A DNA stretch of 64,000 nucleotides from Paraburkholderia acidipaludis NBRC 101816 (GTDB lineage: Bacteria > Pseudomonadota > Gammaproteobacteria > Burkholderiales > Burkholderiaceae): contig NZ_BAXZ01000035.1 of assembly GCF_000684975.1 (NCBI RefSeq), positions 1-64,000 of the forward strand, read 5' to 3'. Numbering within the stretch: position 1 is the first letter of the stretch; each line of letters starts with the position of its first letter. A model generated the notes under the pieces. That model saw only the letters and a program-made list of their open reading frames with translations. It ran no database searches and had not been told where the DNA came from. Made by a program: the position numbers and the translations under genes. This document shows, piece after piece, positions 59,433 to 64,000 of the stretch.

Positions 59433-60911
59433 TCAGGCGGCCGCGGGCGGCGGCAAGGTCGCGACGAGCCGGATCGACGCGGTGAGTTCCTCGAGCTGGA
59501 AATGCGGCCGCAGGAACACCGTCGCGCGATAGGCGCCCGGCTTGCCGGGCACCTCGGTCACGTCCACGCGCGCTTCGCGTAGCGGATACTGCGCCTTGAT
59601 CTCTTGCGGCGCGTTGTCGTTGACGAGCACGTAGTCGGCGATCCAGGTGTTCAGGTAGCTGCGCACGTTATCGCGCGTCATGAAGCTCCCCACCTTGTCG
59701 CGCATGATGGCCTTGATGTAGTGCGCAAAGCGCGAGGCGGCGAGGATGTACGGCAGCATCGCCGAAATCCGCGCGTTCGCGGTGGCCTCCGCCGTGTTGT
59801 ACGCAACCGGCTTGTTGGCGGTCTGGCCGCCGAAGAACACGGCGAGCCCTTCGTTTTTCTTGTGGACGAGGGCGATGAAGCCGAGCGCGTCGAGTTCCTT
59901 TTCGCGGCGATCGGTGATGGCCACTTCGGTCGGGCACTTCATGACCTTGTCGCCCGAGGCCGTCTGGAAGATGTGGTCCGGCAGTTTCTCGACGGCGCCG
60001 CCGCCCTCCACGCCGCGAATCGCGGCGCACCAGCTGTATTGCGCGAACGCGTCGGTGATCCGCTGGGCGAGCGCATAGGCGGCATTGCCCCACAGGTACT
60101 TCGTATGATCCGTGCCGTCCACGTCTTCGAAGAAGTTCATGCCTTCCACCGGATTGCTGTCCGGATGGTAGGGGCGGCGCATCAGAATGTGCGGCAGCAC
60201 GAGCGCGACATAGCGTGAATCCTCGCTCTTGCGGAATTCGCGCCAGCGGTGCATGTCGATCGTTTCGAAGATCTTCGAGAGGTCGCGCGGCACGCCGAGC
60301 TCCGTGAAGCTCGTCATGTCGAAGAGCTGCGCATGCGCCGCCGAAATGAACGGGGCGTGGGCCGCCGCCGCCACCGAAGCGAGCTTTTCGAGCAGGCTCA
60401 CGTCCGGCGTCTGGCGCGTGAAGTAATAGTCGCCCACCAGCACGCTGAACGGATGGCCGCCGAACGTGCCGTATTCCTCTTCGTAGATCTTCTTGAAGAG
60501 CGCGCTCGTGTCGACGTCGATCGCTTTTTCCAGATCGTTCTGCAGGTCCTTTTTCGAGGCGTTCAGCAAGCGAAGCTTCAACCGCGAACTCGTTTCGGAC
60601 CCCTTGACGAGGAAGTGCAGGCCGCGCCAGGACGATTCGAGCGCCTGCATGTCGGGGTGGTGCAGCACCTCGTTGAGCTGTTCGCTGATCAGCTCGTCGA
60701 TCTTGCGGATGTGATCGTTGATCATCGCCACCGTGTCGCGGCTGATGGTCATGTTCTTGTCGAGCACCTGCAGCGCGAATTCGGCCAGCAGTTCGCGCGC
60801 GTGCTGCTGCTGTTCCTCGTACTGCGCCATGCGGCCTTCGTGCACGATGCGATCGAGCAGCGCGACCGGTTCCGCCTGCGCTTGCGGCGCGGCGGCTTGT
60901 ATATCGGACAT
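59433..60911 (-). CDS. tssC: Type VI sheath large subunit TssC (VipB)
   Basis: A 492-residue sheath protein. Recognised from ALESSWRGLHFLVKGSETSSRLKLRLLNASKKDL, FSVLVGDYYFTRQTPDVSLLEKL, VALVLPHILMRRPYHPDSNPVEGMNFFED and the C-terminal RATVFLRPHFQLEELTASIRLVATLP. GAGGAGA precedes the ATG. With TssB it forms the contractile sheath. Confidence 0.97.
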   Translation of the reverse strand: MSDIQAAAPQAQAEPVALLDRIVHEGRMAQYEEQQQHARELLAEFALQVLDKNMTISRDTVAMINDHIRKIDELISEQLNEVLHHPDMQALESSWRGLHFLVKGSETSSRLKLRLLNASKKDLQNDLEKAIDVDTSALFKKIYEEEYGTFGGHPFSVLVGDYYFTRQTPDVSLLEKLASVAAAAHAPFISAAHAQLFDMTSFTELGVPRDLSKIFETIDMHRWREFRKSEDSRYVALVLPHILMRRPYHPDSNPVEGMNFFEDVDGTDHTKYLWGNAAYALAQRITDAFAQYSWCAAIRGVEGGGAVEKLPDHIFQTASGDKVMKCPTEVAITDRREKELDALGFIALVHKKNEGLAVFFGGQTANKPVAYNTAEATANARISAMLPYILAASRFAHYIKAIMRDKVGSFMTRDNVRSYLNTWIADYVLVNDNAPQEIKAQYPLREARVDVTEVPGKPGAYRATVFLRPHFQLEELTASIRLVATLPPPAAA

Positions 60912-61028
60912 GAGTTTCTCCTCGCGTAGCGGCCGTTAGGCGGCGCAATGCGCCGCTCAGTGGGTCGCGCAGTTGGCCGCTAATTTAACGGCGCGGTTAG
61001 TAGCGCAGTTACCGGCTCAGTTCCCAAT

Positions 61029-61595
61029 TCAGGCAGCAGGCGTTTCGCCAGCGGGCGCCGCCGGAGTGTCGCCCGGCGGCGGCAACTGGGCCGGCGCGGC
61101 GTCCTGCGGATGGGCCGAGCGGATTTCGCTCAGGCCCTGCGGGTCGTGCACGACTTCCTGCAGGAGCTTGTCCAACTCGTCGTTGCCGTCGAGCTTGGTG
61201 AGGAGGTCTCGCAAACGCAGGCGCGCATCGTAGAGCTGCTTGAGCGGCGCGATCTGCTGAACGATGTTGACGGGATCGAAGTCGTCGATGTTCTCGAACT
61301 TCAGTTCGACGTTGATCTTGCTGCCGTCCGCGGCGAGCGTGTTGTCGACCTGCAGTACGGCGCGCGGGCCGATCGACTTCATGACGTCGTTGAAGTTGTC
61401 GCGGTCGATGTCGACGAAGCGCCGCTCCGTCATTTTCGGCAACGGCTCGGCCGGCTTGCCGGACAGATCGGCGAGGATGCCGACCACGAGGGGCAGCTCC
61501 CGCTTTTCGATGGCATTGCCGGTTTCGACGTCGTACGTGATCTGGACACGCGGCGGGCGGTTCCTCTCGAACCAGTGCTGGGTACTGTCGGCCAT
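61029..61595 (-). CDS. tssB: Type VI sheath small subunit TssB (VipA)
   Basis: A 188-residue sheath protein. HWFERNRPPRVQITYDVETGNAIEKRELPLVVGILADLSG and ERRFVDIDRDNFNDVMKSIGPR are conserved. GAGGTGACC precedes ATG 61595. About 20 residues longer than usual because of an Ala/Pro-rich tail (AQLPPPGDTPAAPAGETPAA), which is unlikely to be part of the sheath core. First gene of the leftward tss operon. Confidence 0.95.
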   Translation of the reverse strand: MADSTQHWFERNRPPRVQITYDVETGNAIEKRELPLVVGILADLSGKPAEPLPKMTERRFVDIDRDNFNDVMKSIGPRAVLQVDNTLAADGSKINVELKFENIDDFDPVNIVQQIAPLKQLYDARLRLRDLLTKLDGNDELDKLLQEVVHDPQGLSEIRSAHPQDAAPAQLPPPGDTPAAPAGETPAA

Positions 61596-62046
61596 GGTCA
61601 CCTCGGAATTCTTTCTTTTATTGCATAGTCGAGTGAAAGAGGCCTGTGCGCATATCGACTGCAATGCGGCATGCCCCGATGTCGCATACGAGGCGCGGAC
61701 AATTTTTCCGCAAGCAGGGTTGGCGCGATGACACCGGTTCGCTCGCCGTCGCTGCGTTACCTCGAGGATCGACGGTCACGACTTTAGGACAGGAAACAAC
61801 AAAGTTCAAACAATATTTACTGCGCATGAATTGGAGTGACTTTCACACTGCTTTAACGAATTTCATGAATAGATTGGTAATAAATCTTTATTGCGCGGGC
61901 GTCATTCCCGCTTGTAGACTACGCGCGAAGCTGCCGGCATGGAAAACATGCGCAATGATTAGAAATACGAACCAGCATGAGGGGATCCGCGTGAGCGATG
62001 GAGATCGTGGCGGACCGGAGGCGACGCACACAATGGGGCTTGCGTA
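61596..62046. other. Divergent type VI control region
   Basis: These 451 bases between tssB and tssJ starts carry the promoters of both tss arms. Positions 61790-61895 are much AT-richer than the flanks and contain the palindrome AATAAA TC TTTATT (61879-61892). A small hairpin GCGGG/CCCGC follows (61895-61899, 61907-61911). AT-rich DNA here suits silencing by an H-NS-like protein or an activator site. I found no clear sigma-54 promoter. Confidence 0.55.
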
Positions 62047-62547
62047 GTGATCACCACGCTATCGGTCAACACGCCGCGCACGGCCAGGACGCCGCGCAGG
62101 GGTTGGCTTGCCGCGTTCGCGGCGCTCTCCGTGTGGAGTCTCGCCGGATGTTCCGCGTCGCTGCCTAAGGTCGAGGTGGACACGCTGGCGATCGCGGTTT
62201 CGACCCAGGCCAATCTGGACACGCCCATTGCGGTCGACGCGGTACTCGTTCGCAATCCGCAGTTGCTCGACGCGTTGCTCGGCTTGCCGTCCTCGAAGTG
62301 GTTCGCGCAGCGCGATCAATGGCGGCGCGATCATCCGGAAGACCTTGCGGTCGTGTCCTACGAAGTCGTGCCGGGCCAGCAGATCGCGGCCGCGCCGTTC
62401 GCGTTCGGCGGCAAGCGCGGGGCCGGCGTTGTCGTGTTCGCAAACTATCAGACACCGGGCGCGCATCGCGTAAGGCTCGACACCGGCCCCGCCAAAGCGC
62501 TGCTGCTGCTGGGCGATCAGGACCTGAGCGTGCAGGCCGCACGCTGA
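62047..62547 (+). CDS. tssJ: Type VI outer-membrane lipoprotein TssJ
   Basis: A 166-residue precursor starting with GTG. The lipobox is SLAGC, so Cys35 would be lipidated; the mature part (VEVDTLAIAVSTQANLD, PIAVDAVLVRN, DLAVVSYEVVPGQ) matches the TssJ beta-sandwich that holds TssM. First gene of the rightward arm, with tssK next. The N-terminus before the hydrophobic stretch is long and Arg/Pro-rich, so a downstream start is conceivable. Confidence 0.88.
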   Translation: MITTLSVNTPRTARTPRRGWLAAFAALSVWSLAGCSASLPKVEVDTLAIAVSTQANLDTPIAVDAVLVRNPQLLDALLGLPSSKWFAQRDQWRRDHPEDLAVVSYEVVPGQQIAAAPFAFGGKRGAGVVVFANYQTPGAHRVRLDTGPAKALLLLGDQDLSVQAAR

Positions 62548-62581
62548 ATGAAGGCACATCGAGGCGACCCCATTCTCCGTT

Positions 62582-63949
62582 ATGCGCACTCCATTTCCCG
62601 ATCCGGTTTGCTGGTTCGACGGCATGCCCTTGCTGCCGCAGCACTTCCAGACCCAGGCGCTGCACGCGGCGGGTCATGCCGCGCTGCTGGCGAGCGCGGC
62701 GCGTTCCCATTACTGGGGCGTGCTCTCGCTTGAGTACGACGCGGCGGGCCTCGCCCAGGGGCTCGTGCGCATCAGCGCCCTGGAGGCGATCCTGGCCGAT
62801 GGCCTTGCGATACGCCACACGCCGCTTGATCCGGTGCTGGAGGTCGACGCGGCCCGCGCGTTCAGCGAGCCCGATGAAGCCGTCACCATCTACCTCGCGG
62901 TGCCGCCGCTTTATCGCAGCGGACAACTGGACCCCCAGGCGGGGCGTTACCGGCAGCGCGAAAGCACGGACGTGCCGGACCTCGTTTCGGGCGGCGAGCC
63001 CGCTTCGATCACCACCTGGTCGCCGCGCCTGCATCTGATGACGGATCTCGGCCGGCACGAATTCGACCGGTTGCCGCTCATGCGCCTCAAACAGCAGGGC
63101 GGCGGCGTGGCCGTGGCGGAATATGCCGCGCCGTGTCCGTTCGTGCGCGCCGACTCGCTGCTCGGCCAGCGTGTGATGCGGGTGCTGATGCGCGTGAGGG
63201 AGAAATGCGTTTTTCTTGCGGGGCGTTTGCAGGCGGCGCAACGGGCGGAGGAGCGCGACGACGCCGCGCTGATCGAGCGTCAGCTGTGCGCGCTCTGGAG
63301 CCGCCTGCCGGAGGTCGAGGCGACGCTCGCCACGGGCGTTGCGCATCCCGCCGAGCTTTACCGCGTGGTCGCCGGCATGGCGGGCGCACTCGCCGCGCTG
63401 CGTCCCGCGCACGGTGTGCCCGCCTTCGCGGCATTCGATTACATGGAGTTGCTGGCATCGTTCGATCCGCTGCTCGAGTGGACCGAGGATGCGCTTGCGA
63501 CGATACGGCAAGGCTACCGCGTGCGCGCGTTCAACGCGGAAGGGGGCAATTTCTGGATCGCGCCGCCATTCGGCGGCAGCAGCGGCGGCGTGGCGCGCGA
63601 ACTCGTGATCGGTCTGCGTATGCCCCCCGACGCCGGCGAACACGATGCGAGCCAGTGGCTCGATCAGGCGGTAGTGGCATCGCGTCCTCACGTGGCGACG
63701 CTCGCGCGCCAGCGCATGCGCGGGCTGTCGCGGCGCCGGCTTGCGCGCGAAGAGCGCTCCGCTTACGCCACGGGCGACGATACGACGCTCTTCATGCTTT
63801 CGTCGGAGGAAACCTGGTTCGACCGCACTCAGCCCTTGTGCATCGAGGTGCGGTCGGCCGCCACGGGTCGTGCGCCCTGGGCGGTGCAACTGTTCACGCC
63901 GTCCGACGACGGGGACGACGACCGCCGATCCGGAGCCGGCAATGTTTGA
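62582..63949 (+). CDS. tssK: Type VI baseplate connector TssK
   Basis: A 455-residue TssK/ImpJ. VCWFDGMPLLPQHFQTQALHAAGH and DLGRHEFDRLPLMRLK match the family, with the C-terminal IEVRSAATGRAPWAVQLFTP segment. It joins the baseplate to the TssJLM membrane complex. No strong Shine-Dalgarno precedes the ATG. Its last codons overlap the next gene by 8 bp. Confidence 0.94.
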   Translation: MRTPFPDPVCWFDGMPLLPQHFQTQALHAAGHAALLASAARSHYWGVLSLEYDAAGLAQGLVRISALEAILADGLAIRHTPLDPVLEVDAARAFSEPDEAVTIYLAVPPLYRSGQLDPQAGRYRQRESTDVPDLVSGGEPASITTWSPRLHLMTDLGRHEFDRLPLMRLKQQGGGVAVAEYAAPCPFVRADSLLGQRVMRVLMRVREKCVFLAGRLQAAQRAEERDDAALIERQLCALWSRLPEVEATLATGVAHPAELYRVVAGMAGALAALRPAHGVPAFAAFDYMELLASFDPLLEWTEDALATIRQGYRVRAFNAEGGNFWIAPPFGGSSGGVARELVIGLRMPPDAGEHDASQWLDQAVVASRPHVATLARQRMRGLSRRRLAREERSAYATGDDTTLFMLSSEETWFDRTQPLCIEVRSAATGRAPWAVQLFTPSDDGDDDRRSGAGNV

Positions 63950-64000
63950 CGCCGCCGACAACGATCAGGAGCGCTTGCCGTTGACGCGCGCGTTTGTCGC
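63942..64000 (+). CDS. Start of the next tss gene, probable tssL (partial)
   Basis: An ATG overlapping the tssK end opens a frame (MFDAADNDQERLPLTRAF...) that runs off the window. The position after tssJ-tssK is where tssL (DotU/IcmH-like inner-membrane protein) normally lies, but the 19 visible residues are too few to confirm it. Confidence 0.5.
   Translation, partial: MFDAADNDQERLPLTRAFV

Noticed and set aside
1..64000. tRNA, rRNA, CRISPR array, insertion sequence, integrase or phage genes
   Set aside because: None was recognised on either strand; the decayed patch at 35.9-40 kb has no transposase or att-like repeats that I can see.

Overview
The window is high-GC proteobacterial DNA of the Burkholderia sensu lato type; Paraburkholderia is the likeliest genus. 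The clues are a persulfide dioxygenase-rhodanese fusion of the kind described from B. phytofirmans, a Burkholderia-style trimeric porin, an E. coli-type long ArgG, many LysR regulators and a tss cluster in Burkholderiales order. The genus is inferred from family resemblance, because no rRNA or tRNA gene lies here.

Layout. 0.1-6.2 kb: a LacI regulator and a sugar-acid operon (IlvD/Edd dehydratase, FAH-family dehydratase, semialdehyde dehydrogenase, PPC protein) that looks like a Weimberg-type route from a pentonate to 2-oxoglutarate, with a LacI/GntR-type palindrome in front. 6.2-11.5 kb: HiPIP, LysR, katG and a divergent LysR, with a long inverted repeat upstream of katG. 11.7-15.8 kb: a signalling block of two paralogous PAS-LuxR proteins around a CsbD stress protein and a HisKA_2 histidine kinase. 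16.1-24.9 kb: MHS transporter plus M20 amidohydrolase, a MASE2 diguanylate cyclase, an NAD(P)-epimerase with divergent LysR, a Tat-exported purple acid phosphatase and an AraC-GyrI regulator. 25-35.5 kb: persulfide dioxygenase-rhodanese, a Gly/Tyr-rich exported protein, a regulator/beta-propeller/cupin operon divergent from DUF899-DUF2182 genes, a DUF484 diguanylate cyclase, a GNAT/XRE pair, argG with a strong terminator, and a secreted hexapeptide-repeat protein.

35.5-40.1 kb is a worn, partly lower-GC patch. It holds an HxlR regulator facing a chimera of a truncated SDR and ChrA, a 57-residue membrane protein, an orphan membrane protein, an internally deleted helicase remnant and a DUF3820 protein.

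40.1-46.9 kb is an asparagine/aspartate module: periplasmic asparaginase, LysR, dicarboxylate/amino-acid symporter, a double-domain Asp/Glu racemase and aspartase. Exported asparaginase would make aspartate, the symporter would import it, the racemase would interconvert enantiomers and aspartase would release fumarate and ammonia. A conserved element of about 50 bp precedes both the asparaginase gene and the transporter operon.

47-49.5 kb holds a porin and a secreted spherulin-4-like protein. From 49.7 kb to the right edge is a type VI secretion locus. One arm runs leftward (tssB, tssC, hcp, tssE, tssF, tssG, tssH, vgrG, a MORN-like protein, facing a DUF4280 PAAR-like gene) and the other rightward (tssJ, tssK and the first codons of a probable tssL). 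tssA and tssM are not in the window.
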